Shown here: piece after piece, positions 53,045 to 61,693 of the stretch
How positions within the stretch are numbered: the first letter of the stretch is position 1
How the letters are laid out: every line of letters begins with the position of its first letter
Origin: JAWSVE01 sp033852115
GTDB lineage: Bacteria > Pseudomonadota > Gammaproteobacteria > Pseudomonadales > Cellvibrionaceae
Assembly (NCBI GenBank): GCA_033852115.1
Contig: JAWSVE010000003.1
Coordinates: 248,001 to 312,000 of the forward strand
DNA: 64,000 nt
Reading direction: 5' to 3'
The notes under the pieces: generated by a model
What the model was told of the DNA's origin: nothing
Database searches by the model: none
What the model saw: only the letters and a program-made list of their open reading frames with translations
Translations under genes and position numbers: made by a program

Positions 53045-54073
53045 TCAGAACTGTTTCAAAAAGCGCAGGTCATTTTCAAAGAACATACGCAAATCATTAA
53101 TGCCGTAGCGCAACATCGCCAAGCGATCCAAGCCCACGCCAAAAGCGAAGCCTGTGTATTTTTCCGGATCAATACCACAACTTCGGAATACATTCGGGTG
53201 AACCATGCCGCAACCCATCACTTCTAACCAACCAGTATGGCTACACACGCGACAGCCTTTGCCCATACAGCTCGCGCATTGAACATCGACTTCGGCAGAT
53301 GGTTCAGTAAATGGGAAATAAGACGGACGGAAACGTACTGCCACGTCCGCTTCAAAGAACGCTTTTAGGAACTGATCAATCGTACCTTTTAAATCAGCAA
53401 AGCTTACACCTTCGTCAACCACTAACCCTTCGACTTGGTGGAACATAGGGGTGTGCGTTAAATCGGAATCACAACGGTAAACACGCCCTGGACAAATAAT
53501 GCGGATCGGCGGCTTTTTATTTTCCATGGTGTGCACTTGCACGGTAGACGTATGCGTACGCAGAACAAGGTTCCCAACACCGGCTTTGTCATTGACATAG
53601 AAGGTATCGTGCATTGCGCGCGCGGGATGGTGCGCCGGGATATTGAGCGCCTCAAAGTTGTGGTAATCGTCTTCGATTTCAGGGCCCTCTTCTACGGTGT
53701 AACCCATGGAGGTAAACAACGCATCAACGCGTTGTACTACGCGCGTCACGGGATGAAGCGAGCCATAGTCGACGCCGCGCCCCGGTAGTGTCACATCAAC
53801 CGTTTCGGAGGCAAGCTTTGCATTAATAGCTTCGGTTTCTAGCGCTTGTTTGCGTTCGTTCAAAATCGTTTGAACTTCTTGCTTCACCTCATTAATTTTT
53901 GCACCGGCTTTTGGCCGTTCTTCTGGTGATAAGCCTCCGAGGTTTTTCAACAACCCGGTAATAGAACCTTTTTTACCTAAGAAACTTACGCGCAACTCAT
54001 CTAACTGCTGCAAACTGTCGGCAGCGGCAATTTTTTCGATGGCTTCTTGCTTTAGGGGTTCGAGATCTTGCAT
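53045..54073 (-). CDS. pheS: Phenylalanyl-tRNA synthetase alpha subunit
   Basis: This 342-residue catalytic subunit begins MQDLEPLKQEAIEKIAAADS; the ATG at 54073 is chosen over a TTG two codons earlier. Class II motifs are HPARAMHDTFYV, LVLRTHTSTVQVHTME, the RVYRCDSDLTHTPMFHQVEGL motif 2, and GFAFGVGLDRLAMLRYGI motif 3. The cysteine pair region CASCMGKGCRVCSHTGWLE is typical. A leader Phe-rich peptide like E. coli pheM is not seen upstream; an rplT terminator lies between. Confidence 0.97.
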   Translation of the reverse strand: MQDLEPLKQEAIEKIAAADSLQQLDELRVSFLGKKGSITGLLKNLGGLSPEERPKAGAKINEVKQEVQTILNERKQALETEAINAKLASETVDVTLPGRGVDYGSLHPVTRVVQRVDALFTSMGYTVEEGPEIEDDYHNFEALNIPAHHPARAMHDTFYVNDKAGVGNLVLRTHTSTVQVHTMENKKPPIRIICPGRVYRCDSDLTHTPMFHQVEGLVVDEGVSFADLKGTIDQFLKAFFEADVAVRFRPSYFPFTEPSAEVDVQCASCMGKGCRVCSHTGWLEVMGCGMVHPNVFRSCGIDPEKYTGFAFGVGLDRLAMLRYGINDLRMFFENDLRFLKQF

Positions 54074-54200
54074 GAGCAACTCTTTCTCACTTTGAAGTAG
54101 GCTTTTCGCCTAGGTTTATCCGTTTCCGGACAATCATTTTACACATTGTCTGAGATGTTTTGATTGCGGCTTGCAAATCTAACTTTCCACACCCCAGATA

Positions 54201-54248
54201 AAAATAAACCCATCGGCCTGGTTGTTTAGCACAACCGGGGATGGGTTT
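54201..54248 (-). terminator. Terminator or attenuator between rplT and pheS
   Basis: AAACCCATC (54206-54214) pairs with GATGGGTTT (54240-54248), with an inner pairing of GGTTGT and ACAACC. On the minus strand ATTTTTATC follows. It could end the infC-rpmI-rplT transcript or attenuate pheST; no Phe-codon-rich leader peptide was found, so terminator is the plainer reading. Confidence 0.75.
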
Positions 54249-54303
54249 CGTTGCATCAGGCATTTGCAATTACGCAAATGTTGAAGCTATTAAGTCGTTG
54301 GGA

Positions 54304-54660
54304 TTAACCTAAAGCAGCCTTTGCCTGAGCAACGACGGCTGCAAAAGCAGGCTTATCGTGAACAGCAAGGTCTGCCAATACACGACGATCCAACTCGATG
54401 TTAGATTTTTTCAAACCAGCGATCAGCTTGCTGTAGGTTAAACCTTCAGCGCGTGATTGTGCATTGATTCGAGTAATCCACAACGCGCGGAAATTACGCT
54501 TTTTGTTACGGCGATCGCGGTAGGCATATTGACCTGCTTTGATAACCGCTTGTTTAGCAACGCGGAATACACGTGAGCGAGCTCCGTAATACCCTTTGGC
54601 TGCTTTTAAGACTTTCTTGTGGCGACGACGCGCCTGAACTCCACGTTTTACACGGGCCAT
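54304..54660 (-). CDS. rplT: 50S ribosomal protein L20
   Basis: This 118-residue protein begins MARVKRGVQARRRHKKVLKAAKGYYGARSR, the highly conserved L20 sequence, and continues NKKRNFRALWITRINA. It helps assemble the large subunit and in enterobacteria represses its own operon by binding the rpmI leader. It lies 30 bp after rpmI. Confidence 0.98.
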   Translation of the reverse strand: MARVKRGVQARRRHKKVLKAAKGYYGARSRVFRVAKQAVIKAGQYAYRDRRNKKRNFRALWITRINAQSRAEGLTYSKLIAGLKKSNIELDRRVLADLAVHDKPAFAAVVAQAKAALG

Positions 54661-54690
54661 GATTCTTTCCTCTTAAAATGTCGTTAGGTA

Positions 54691-54885
54691 TTAGTTAGCG
54701 CGCAACATGCGATCAACAGATGGCTTGTCGACAGCGGCAACAATAGTCGTACCGCGAAGCTGACGCTTACGCTTGGTCGTCATTTTAGTGAGGATGTGGC
54801 TCTTGTAAGCACGTTTTACTTTATAGCCGGCAGCAGTTTTCTTGAAACGCTTTGCTGCACCACTATGTACTTTAGCTTTTGGCAT
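54691..54885 (-). CDS. rpmI: 50S ribosomal protein L35
   Basis: This 64-residue protein reads MPKAKVHSGAAKRFKKTAAG and on to LTKMTTKRKRQLRG, the usual L35 sequence, and ends VDKPSVDRMLRAN. It follows infC by 82 bp, where E. coli has the L20-binding leader; I cannot confirm such a structure here by eye. Confidence 0.97.
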   Translation of the reverse strand: MPKAKVHSGAAKRFKKTAAGYKVKRAYKSHILTKMTTKRKRQLRGTTIVAAVDKPSVDRMLRAN

Positions 54886-54967
54886 GAGAATAACTCCGCA
54901 TTTGCCCTCGTTAACTACGTTGAGGGTAAGTTAATGTTGAAAATAGCCTAGGCAGCTAATAGCCCGG

Positions 54968-55486
54968 CTATTTTTTCTTTTTCGGGGCAAGAACCATGAT
55001 GAGTTGCCGGCCTTCCATCTTTGGATATTGCTCCACTGTCGCAATTTCCTCGAGGTCGGTTTCGATGCGCTTCATCATTTCCATTCCGAGTTCTTGGTGA
55101 GCCATTTCTCGCCCGCGGTAGCGAAGCGATACTTTGCCTTTATCCCCATTTTCTAGGAAACGTATAAGGTTGCGTAGTTTGACCTTATAATCTCCCTCTT
55201 CCGTCCCTGGTCGAAACTTCATTTCTTTAATCTGCTGCTGCTTTTGCTTCTTCTTAGCAGCGGCCTTGGCCTTTTTGGCCTCGAACAGTTGTTTCCCGTA
55301 GTCGAGAATTTTACACACGATTGGGTTAGCGTCTGGGGCGATTTCAACCAAATCGAGGGATGCCGCCTTTGCTGCGTCTAATGCTTCGTCCAACGTGACG
55401 ATGCCAACCTGTTCTCCGTCGGCGCCAATTAGGCGTACTTCGGAAGCTTCAATCTGTTCGTTAATTCTGGCCTTTTTTACTTTAAT
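54968..55486 (-). CDS. infC: Translation initiation factor IF-3, AUU start
   Basis: This protein of about 172 residues reads (I/M)KVKKARINEQIEASEVRLIGADGEQVGIVTLDEALDAAK, DLVEIAPDANPIVCKILDYGK, KFRPGTEEGDYKVKLRNLIRFLENGD, RYRGREMAHQELGMEMMKRI and MVLAPKKKK, in IF-3 order. No ATG or GTG precedes the conserved N-terminus; an ATT at 55484-55486 does, with GAGGAG about 9 nt upstream. This is the known AUU autoregulation start of infC, by which free IF-3 rejects its own mRNA. A shorter reading from an internal TTG loses the N-terminal domain. thrS ends 65 bp upstream. Confidence 0.95.
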   Translation of the reverse strand: MKVKKARINEQIEASEVRLIGADGEQVGIVTLDEALDAAKAASLDLVEIAPDANPIVCKILDYGKQLFEAKKAKAAAKKKQKQQQIKEMKFRPGTEEGDYKVKLRNLIRFLENGDKGKVSLRYRGREMAHQELGMEMMKRIETDLEEIATVEQYPKMEGRQLIMVLAPKKKK

Positions 55487-55551
55487 AGCAGTGTTCTCCT
55501 CTGCTGGTTATACTCTGCCGCCCCATAACTCTTTGACTTAATTACCAAATT

Positions 55552-57492
55552 TTAGGAACTAGCAATCTCCGGCGCGCGCCCTTTGCGTGCCAGATCGTTC
55601 AATAATAGCTCAGAAAATGCCTCTATCGACATGGAACCGAGGTCTTCACCTTCGCGGGTTCTCACGGTGACAGTCTCTGTCTCTACCTCTTTATCACCGA
55701 GGACGATAAGGTAGGGAACGCGCTGAATTGTGTGCTCGCGGATTTTAAAGCCGATCTTCTCGTTTCTCAAGTCCGAAACGGCCCGGAAGCCCTTGTTTTG
55801 CAAGGATTCTTGAATTTTTTCCGCATATTCGGCCTGGCGATCGGTAATATTCAAGATTGCGACCTGCTCCGGCGCCAACCAGAGCGGGAAAGCCCCTTCG
55901 TAGTTCTCAATCAGAATACCAATAAAGCGCTCAAAAGAACCCAAAATAGCGCGGTGTAACATCACAGGCACCTTGCGTGAACCGTCTTCCGCTACATATT
56001 GAGCGTCCAGACGGCCAGGCATAGAGAAATCTACCTGGATAGTGCCACACTGCCATACTCGGCCTAGGCAATCTTTCAGTGAAAATTCGATTTTCGGACC
56101 ATAGAAAGCACCCTCACCAGGCAGCTCTTCCCAAGGTAGGCCTTTCGCATCAAGCGCTTCGGCTAAGGCCTTCTCAGCCCTATCCCAATCTTCGTCACTA
56201 CCCACTCGTTTTTCTGGACGAGTGGAAAGCTTGTAGATCAATGTGCTTGGATCAAATCCGAAATCCACGTATACCTGATGAAGGAAGTCGATGAAATCTG
56301 CCACTTCTGGCTGAATTTGCTCGTCGGTACAAAAGATATGCGCATCGTCTTGGACAAAACCACGCACACGCATGATGCCGTGTAAGGCGCCCGATAGCTC
56401 GTTACGGTGACATGAGCCGAATTCCGCCAATCGTAGAGGCAAATCACGGTAGCTGCGTAAGCCTTGGTTGAACACCTGTACATGGCACGGACAGTTCATC
56501 GGCTTAACGGCAAAATCGCGATCTTCCGATTTAAGAATGAACATGTCATCGCCGAACTTATCGGCATGACCGGACTTCTCCCACAAGCTAATATCCACCA
56601 CTTGTGGCGTGCGGATTTCTTGATAGCCATGCTCAATTTGCTGCTTGCGCATGTAGGATTCAATGGTGTTATAGACACTCCAACCTTTTGGATGCCAGAA
56701 CACCATCCCAGGCGCTTCTTCTTGCAAATGGAATAAGTTGTATTTTTTGCCTAGCTTGCGGTGATCCCGCTTTGCCGCTTCTTCCAAGAAACGCAAATGG
56801 GCTTTCAACGCTTTTTTATCGGCGAATGCAGTACCGGATATGCGCTGCAATTGCTGATTATCCGAATCACCGCGCCAATAAGCACCCGAAACTCGCTGCA
56901 ATTTAAAATTTTGGCAAAAGCTCATGTTCGGCACGTGCGGGCCACGACACATGTCGATATATTCTTCGTGATGGTACAAGCCGGGCTGATCATCTTTAGG
57001 GATGTCACGCTCCAAGATTTCCATCTTGTAAGGCTCGCCGCGCTCTTTAAAGGTATCGTAAGCTTCTTGCCAACTCACTTTCTTTTTAATGACATCGTAT
57101 TTCTTAGCCGCCAGCTCTTTCATACGCTTTTCCAGCGCTTCGATATCTTCATCGGTCAAGCGATGCTCTAAATCGATGTCGTAGTAAAAACCGTTTTCAA
57201 TCGTCGGGCCGATAGCCATCTTCGCTTCTGGCCACATTTGTTTAAGTGCGTGACCAATCAAATGCGCGCAGGAATGACGGATGATCTCAATGCCGTCTTC
57301 GTCTTTAGGCGTAAAAATAACGAGATCGGCGTCTTCTGTAATGGGGTCATGCGCATCAACACGCACACCATTTACACGGCCACCCAATGTCGCTTTCGCA
57401 AGACCGGGGCCAATATCAGAAGCAATTTCGAATACAGAGACAGGCTTATCGTAGGAACGCTGAGAACCGTCAGGAAGAGTAATAACAGGCAT
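55552..57492 (-). CDS. thrS: Threonyl-tRNA synthetase
   Basis: This 646-residue enzyme has the TGS domain (MPVITLPDGSQRSYDKPVSVFEIA), the editing domain with HSCAHLIGHALKQMWPEAKMAIGP, and the class II core with GMVFWHPKGW, NCPCHVQVF, RLAEFGSCHRNE and RVRGFVQDDAHIFC, then GTIQVDFSMPGRL and MLHRAILGSFERFIGIL. AAGGAT precedes the ATG by 9 nt. The leader between 57493 and 57636 could hold the thrS operator known in E. coli, but I could not recognise one. Confidence 0.97.
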   Translation of the reverse strand: MPVITLPDGSQRSYDKPVSVFEIASDIGPGLAKATLGGRVNGVRVDAHDPITEDADLVIFTPKDEDGIEIIRHSCAHLIGHALKQMWPEAKMAIGPTIENGFYYDIDLEHRLTDEDIEALEKRMKELAAKKYDVIKKKVSWQEAYDTFKERGEPYKMEILERDIPKDDQPGLYHHEEYIDMCRGPHVPNMSFCQNFKLQRVSGAYWRGDSDNQQLQRISGTAFADKKALKAHLRFLEEAAKRDHRKLGKKYNLFHLQEEAPGMVFWHPKGWSVYNTIESYMRKQQIEHGYQEIRTPQVVDISLWEKSGHADKFGDDMFILKSEDRDFAVKPMNCPCHVQVFNQGLRSYRDLPLRLAEFGSCHRNELSGALHGIMRVRGFVQDDAHIFCTDEQIQPEVADFIDFLHQVYVDFGFDPSTLIYKLSTRPEKRVGSDEDWDRAEKALAEALDAKGLPWEELPGEGAFYGPKIEFSLKDCLGRVWQCGTIQVDFSMPGRLDAQYVAEDGSRKVPVMLHRAILGSFERFIGILIENYEGAFPLWLAPEQVAILNITDRQAEYAEKIQESLQNKGFRAVSDLRNEKIGFKIREHTIQRVPYLIVLGDKEVETETVTVRTREGEDLGSMSIEAFSELLLNDLARKGRAPEIASS

Positions 57493-57636
57493 GGTTGTTA
57501 TCCTTAGTCAGTGGTGACCCCTACCAAAGGCCACGTGATTTGATTTGAATTAAATTATCTAAAGGGGGCGGGATTTTACCGGGAAGTTGTAGCGGCAGCA
57601 ATGATAAGGCACCACGGAATACCGCAACGAAAACCA

Positions 57637-57674
57637 AATCAAAAACGCCCAGCGAATACTGGGCGTTTTTGATT
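57637..57674 (-). terminator. Strong bidirectional terminator after cysC
   Basis: AATCAAAAACGCCCAG (57637-57652) pairs perfectly over 16 bp with CTGGGCGTTTTTGATT (57659-57674), loop CGAATA. It lies 20 bp after the cysC stop on the minus strand and insulates thrS from cysC. Confidence 0.92.
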
Positions 57675-57694
57675 TTAGGTAGTGAAACAACGCT

Positions 57695-58309
57695 TTAATC
57701 GAGAAAGCCTTTGTCGGACAGCATATCCAAAATTTGCTGAACTTCATGGCTAATATCGTCACTGTCGGTATGCAGGTGAATTTCGGGATTTTCTGGCGCC
57801 TCGTAGGGAGAGTCGATACCCGTGAAGTTTTTAATCTCCCCTGCCCGGGCTTTTTTATAAAGGCCTTTAGGGTCACGCTTTTCCAAGACTTCTAGAGGGC
57901 AATCCACGAACACTTCGATGAAATCCATCCCGGCATCATCGTGTAATTGACGAACGAAATCGCGGTCTTCACGAAAAGGTGAAATGAAACTGGAGAGTAC
58001 AATAACGCCAGTATCAACAAAAAGTTTTGAAATTTCGCCAATACGTCGAATATTCTCTTTGCGATCCTCAGCGGTGAACCCCAAATTGCTGTTGATCCCC
58101 AAGCGAATGTTGTCACCATCAAGCCTGTAGGCGAGCTTGTTACGGTCGTTGAGTGCCTTTTCAAGTGCTACCGCAACCGTACTTTTACCAGCACCGGACA
58201 TTCCGGTGAACCATAAGGTAACACCCTTTTGGCCTAAGACACGCTGACGGTCGCCACGGTTCACATGCCCATCATGCCACTTCACATTGGTTGCTTTTTG
58301 TTCAGTCAT
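57695..58309 (-). CDS. cysC: Adenylylsulfate (APS) kinase
   Basis: This 204-residue enzyme phosphorylates APS to PAPS. It starts MTEQKATNVKWHDGHVNRGDR, has the P-loop GMSGAGKSTVAVALE, then RLDGDNIRLGINSNLGFTAEDRKENIRRIGE, SSFISPFREDRDFVR and the LYKKARAGEIKNFTGIDSPYE region. The ATG at 58309 is chosen: an in-frame upstream extension has no CysC-like sequence. It stands alone, without cysDN, but near polysaccharide genes. PAPS could serve sulphate reduction or sulphation of a surface polymer. Confidence 0.95.
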   Translation of the reverse strand: MTEQKATNVKWHDGHVNRGDRQRVLGQKGVTLWFTGMSGAGKSTVAVALEKALNDRNKLAYRLDGDNIRLGINSNLGFTAEDRKENIRRIGEISKLFVDTGVIVLSSFISPFREDRDFVRQLHDDAGMDFIEVFVDCPLEVLEKRDPKGLYKKARAGEIKNFTGIDSPYEAPENPEIHLHTDSDDISHEVQQILDMLSDKGFLD

Positions 58310-58797
58310 ACTACAAAGATCGTCCTTATCTAACTGTAAACGAAGTTCCGAGAGAGTATCTAGAAACCGGAAAAATGGGCAGGCTCCACAGACAGAGAAA
58401 CAAAGAAGCCTGACAAACGACATTATGAACGACTATAACTGAAAGTGCTAACCCTATAGCGGAAAGATATATGCAGCTGAGGCAATCAGCTAGCTAGCAA
58501 GGTTTCTGCCAGATGAAATTGAATGAGAGGGTCTGAGCAGGAATATGGCCCCTGGGAACATGATAGGTAGGTTCAGCAGCTTCTGACTATTGCCCCCCCT
58601 AGGCGCTGTATAACTTGAACGATCCGTTGCTTAGCCTGCGGCAAGCTAACGCTGCTAAGAGTTTGAGCCCCGAAATTTTTCGTTTGACTGCTTTTCCAGT
58701 TGCTCGGAGGCACAAATTTGTCAGGAACAATTTTAAACGACTGTTTTGTTAGGAGACCGAAGGGTGAAACCCATGGACGGATTTCATAACCCTGTCG

Positions 58798-59091
58798 AAC
58801 TACGTTCTCATCCAATCGGGGAGAAGTCATCTGCCACAAACAGTTGGGCGGTGCGACTAAAGTGTTTGGTACTTGGGAAATTGGTAGGCACGATTGGATT
58901 AAATCACAACGGCTCCTAAGCCGTTGTGCCCCCTTCGGGGCTTCGTCGCTCCACTCCTCGTTCAAAATGCTCCATCGCATTTTGTCGAACTTCGTTCTCA
59001 CCCAATCGCGGGCATAATTTGTTACCACAAGAAAACCTGGAGTCCGACGGAGTTACAGTATGCTTGGGAAATTGGTAGGCACGATTGGATT
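58798..59091. repeat. Tandem direct repeat that includes the 3' end of tRNA-Val
   Basis: A 29-bp stretch (cttgggaaattggtaggcac plus gattggatt) is identical at 58872-58900 and 59063-59091. The second copy is the end of tRNA-Val and its flank. Upstream, cgaact[at]cgttctca[tc]ccaatcg occurs at about 58797 and 58988. The period is 191 bp. Between copies lies a perfect hairpin CACAACGGCT/AGCCGTTGTG (58905-58928). No gene is credible in 58310-59072. Confidence 0.75.
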
Positions 59092-59149
59092 CGAACCAAC
59101 GACCCCCACCATGTCAAGGTGGTGCTCTAACCAACTGAGCTACGTGCCT
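59073..59149 (-). tRNA. tRNA-Val (anticodon GAC)
   Basis: A 77-nt cloverleaf on the minus strand: acceptor AGGCACG/CGTGCCT, D arm GCTC AGTTGGTTA GAGC, anticodon stem CCACC/GGTGG with loop TTGACAT (anticodon GAC), T arm GTTGG TTCGAAT CCAAT, discriminator A, encoded CCA. It strongly resembles E. coli tRNA-Val(GAC). Confidence 0.97.
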
Positions 59150-59201
59150 AAAAGATGGGCTTTTCAACGACAACTTTGCCGCTCAAAGCGAAAGGAGGCG
59201 C

Positions 59202-59230
59202 ACTTTAGCAGCGAGCTTTGTCGCTTGCAA
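59202..59230 (-). promoter_or_regulatory. Candidate sigma-70 promoter of tRNA-Val
   Basis: On the minus strand TTGCAA (59225-59230) and TAAAGT (59202-59207) are 17 bp apart, followed by a GC-rich discriminator (GCGCCTCC). The tRNA begins about 52 bp downstream of the -10 element. Confidence 0.65.
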
Positions 59231-59265
59231 GGCTAAAATGCACCTTTACGACGCCCAGACCAATA

Positions 59266-60867
59266 TTACGCGTCTGCGACCTCTTCTCTACTTCGAGAAC
59301 GAAGCGCGTTGTAAATCATGACACTTGGCACAAGCACAAAGGTCATCAACGCCATTAATGCGACATACATCAGAATTGCTTTCTTGAGATTGATCGCACT
59401 ACCGGCTCGCATAACGCCCTGATGAGCGTCTTTGTATAGTGACCCAACACCACCAACGCGCTCTCGACTAACCTGGTTGTATATACGCTCACAAATCGCG
59501 TAATAATCTTTAAGTTGGGCCAGAATCTGACCAACGCCATCTTCAGCCCGCTTCAGATATTCATCCCTTACTTCCTCAGCTAAATCATTCTGGGCATCAC
59601 CTTTTACTGCATCAATAAGGCGTTCGACTCGGCGCATTTTAGACTTCGCGTCGGCTACGGCAAGATTAGCTTCTAACCACCGATCATTTAATTGTTGCCG
59701 ATATTTTTCAGTTGAATCTTCACCGGCTACTTGGAGCAATTTATCAAAGACGTCTCCATTTAGCTGAGGGACAAATCCAGGATAATCTGACAACTGGTCT
59801 GGTCGACCACCAACTGGATTTGATAGAGGCTCGCTTTCAATATACGAATTTAGTGCGGCCTTGATGAGGAGAGCCTCTTCTTCAAGCGTAGCTAGATTAT
59901 CTTTTAACACCTCGTATTTTTCTTGATAATAGTATGCAGCCAATCTTGGAGCCCGACTAATGCCCAAAGAGCGTATAGGCGACATCAACTCATCGATTGT
60001 ATACGTTTCCAGGTCGGTCAAGTTGCTTTCTAGGTCACGAAGGCTCCACCCAGTCTCTGGGTCTCTCACCGTGTCAGCCCCTTCAACAGAATTCACCTTT
60101 TCGATGTTCTGACGTAATGCTTTGGTTTTGTCAGTAAAAAGATCGCTCAATACAATATAATCGACATCCTGAAATAACTGCTCATCAAGCGTATTGACAG
60201 AATTGAGTTGAACACCGGCTTTCAAAACTCCTCTATTGTCTATCCCATGGTGCGCCCACAATCGCGGTATCAAAGACAACAAGGCAGTGATTTGTTGTTC
60301 CTCCAATCCTCCCCCAGATGGATCGAAAGATAATACGGCTCCACTATTAACTGACTGCTGTAATTCTCGTCGTTTCGCATCTTGAATGGCTGAAACTTGA
60401 TCAAAATCAAGATTTTTTGACGCTAGTAATTGCTGATACTTAAACTCAATTTCTCGGTAATAAGGAGAATATGGCTCAACGGCAAGCCTCCTAGTCATTT
60501 CTACTAACGAAAAACCGCTTTCGCTAAACTCCATTTCTTCGTAAGCCTGCTGTAGGATTACTGGTGCCAATATATCCTGGATACTGAAATCCGCGCCACT
60601 AGGGTATTCGGATCGCTCAACTCCGGGAAATGTAAAAGATATAACCTTTGAATATGGGAGTGAATCGCTCAAGGTTAGGTAGGTGGTTATCGTATACGTT
60701 ATATATAAACAAGTCAGCACAATTGCCGCAGCCAACCATACTTTCCAAGTCGAAAATACAGCTTTTATCAATGCAAGCAAATCAATTTCATTCGAATGCT
60801 CAGCCATACTATTATTTGGAAAAGTCTCTTTTGCTCGGACTTCTTTAATTTGTGTAGATGAACTCAA
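59266..60867 (-). CDS. Wzz-superfamily chain-length/polysaccharide export protein
   Basis: This 533-residue inner-membrane protein has a membrane helix near residue 50 (VWLAAAIVLTCLYITYTITTYL) and one near the C-terminus (LMYVALMALMTFVLVPSVMIY), with a long coiled periplasmic region, the polysaccharide copolymerase plan. The start is a TTG at 60867 with AGGAGG 7 nt upstream; an in-frame TTG further up lacks one. The periplasmic domain is larger than in short Wzz proteins, and there is no tyrosine kinase domain. It probably sets the length of a surface polymer made by the genes that follow. Confidence 0.7.
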   Translation of the reverse strand: MSSSTQIKEVRAKETFPNNSMAEHSNEIDLLALIKAVFSTWKVWLAAAIVLTCLYITYTITTYLTLSDSLPYSKVISFTFPGVERSEYPSGADFSIQDILAPVILQQAYEEMEFSESGFSLVEMTRRLAVEPYSPYYREIEFKYQQLLASKNLDFDQVSAIQDAKRRELQQSVNSGAVLSFDPSGGGLEEQQITALLSLIPRLWAHHGIDNRGVLKAGVQLNSVNTLDEQLFQDVDYIVLSDLFTDKTKALRQNIEKVNSVEGADTVRDPETGWSLRDLESNLTDLETYTIDELMSPIRSLGISRAPRLAAYYYQEKYEVLKDNLATLEEEALLIKAALNSYIESEPLSNPVGGRPDQLSDYPGFVPQLNGDVFDKLLQVAGEDSTEKYRQQLNDRWLEANLAVADAKSKMRRVERLIDAVKGDAQNDLAEEVRDEYLKRAEDGVGQILAQLKDYYAICERIYNQVSRERVGGVGSLYKDAHQGVMRAGSAINLKKAILMYVALMALMTFVLVPSVMIYNALRSRSREEVADA

Positions 60868-61693
60868 GAAAATACCTCCTACCAAAAACCAATCGATTGC
60901 TTACTGCTGCAAACCAACGCCACAGTTTCACCAAATCACGAACAAGCGGAATTCATAACAGTTTCAATTGCACTCAGGAATACCGAAATAGGCCGAAAAT
61001 AGCCCCCTTGAATCTCTGTGCCCCCCTGTACACCGCTTATTCAAAACATACTAGCTTTCAGGCAATGATCAAGGTGCCTTTTTACAACCCCTTAGTCATT
61101 GATATATCCCGGCTTATGATTCCCCGCGCAAATAATACTAATTCCAACCAGCATAATTTACCCACAATACACTACTACACTGCGAGAAGTAAAAAGCCTC
61201 TCTGGGACCTCTCAAGGCGCATCCAAACAGGAAATCTAAAAAAACTTTAATTCCAGGTAGATATTACCAATTCATATCAGAGCGATAAGCATGGAAACTA
61301 AAACCAGAACCCCTGTTCTCACTTTAGAATACTATAATCCCATTGCCCTGGAGTGCTTCACTAATGACCTGTCGGGTAATCCAATTACGTAAATAGCAAC
61401 TCTAGCGACTACGAACCTTAAACTATCCACATTAACCCTAAATAAATGAGACATATGCACGAACCTTATTAGAAAGCTGCTATGAAACTCTATAGAATGG
61501 ACAAATTGCTTACACATGGCATTATTATCTATTATATCCAAAGTTCTAGCTAGCTATTCAGCCAACAGCAGCGTAAAACAAGCGAATCAATCATTAGTTT
61601 AACAAGCTTCAAGTTGATTAGGCCGCAACTAAGGGCCTATTTGTTGGCCCAAACCTCACCATTTAAAGCAAACATAACTCCAGTAAGAACAAT
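60868..61693. other. AT-rich intergenic region between wzz-like and O-antigen ligase genes
   Basis: About 825 bases hold no credible gene: the reading frames there lack ribosome sites and are rich in rare codons. A short hairpin GGGCC-N8-GGCCC lies at 61633-61650. The region is divergent, so it should contain the promoters for both neighbours. No JUMPstart-like sequence was seen. Confidence 0.45.

Noticed and set aside
54074..54303. Phenylalanine leader peptide (pheM-like) before pheS
   Set aside because: The only short frame has no run of Phe codons, so attenuation by a leader peptide is not supported.
57559..57876. 105-codon minus-strand frame over the end of cysC
   Set aside because: It is a shadow of cysC in another frame and crosses a strong terminator.
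58573..59028. 151-codon minus-strand reading frame
   Set aside because: It runs through the repeat that contains a tRNA-Val 3' end copy, has no ribosome site and no protein-like composition.
58872..59149. Complete integrative element at tRNA-Val
   Set aside because: The repeats are only 191 bp apart and no integrase or cargo gene lies between them; at most it is a scar.
60858..61250. 130-codon plus-strand reading frame upstream of the O-antigen ligase
   Set aside because: It has an atypical residue composition, overlaps the start of the Wzz-like gene and lacks a ribosome site.
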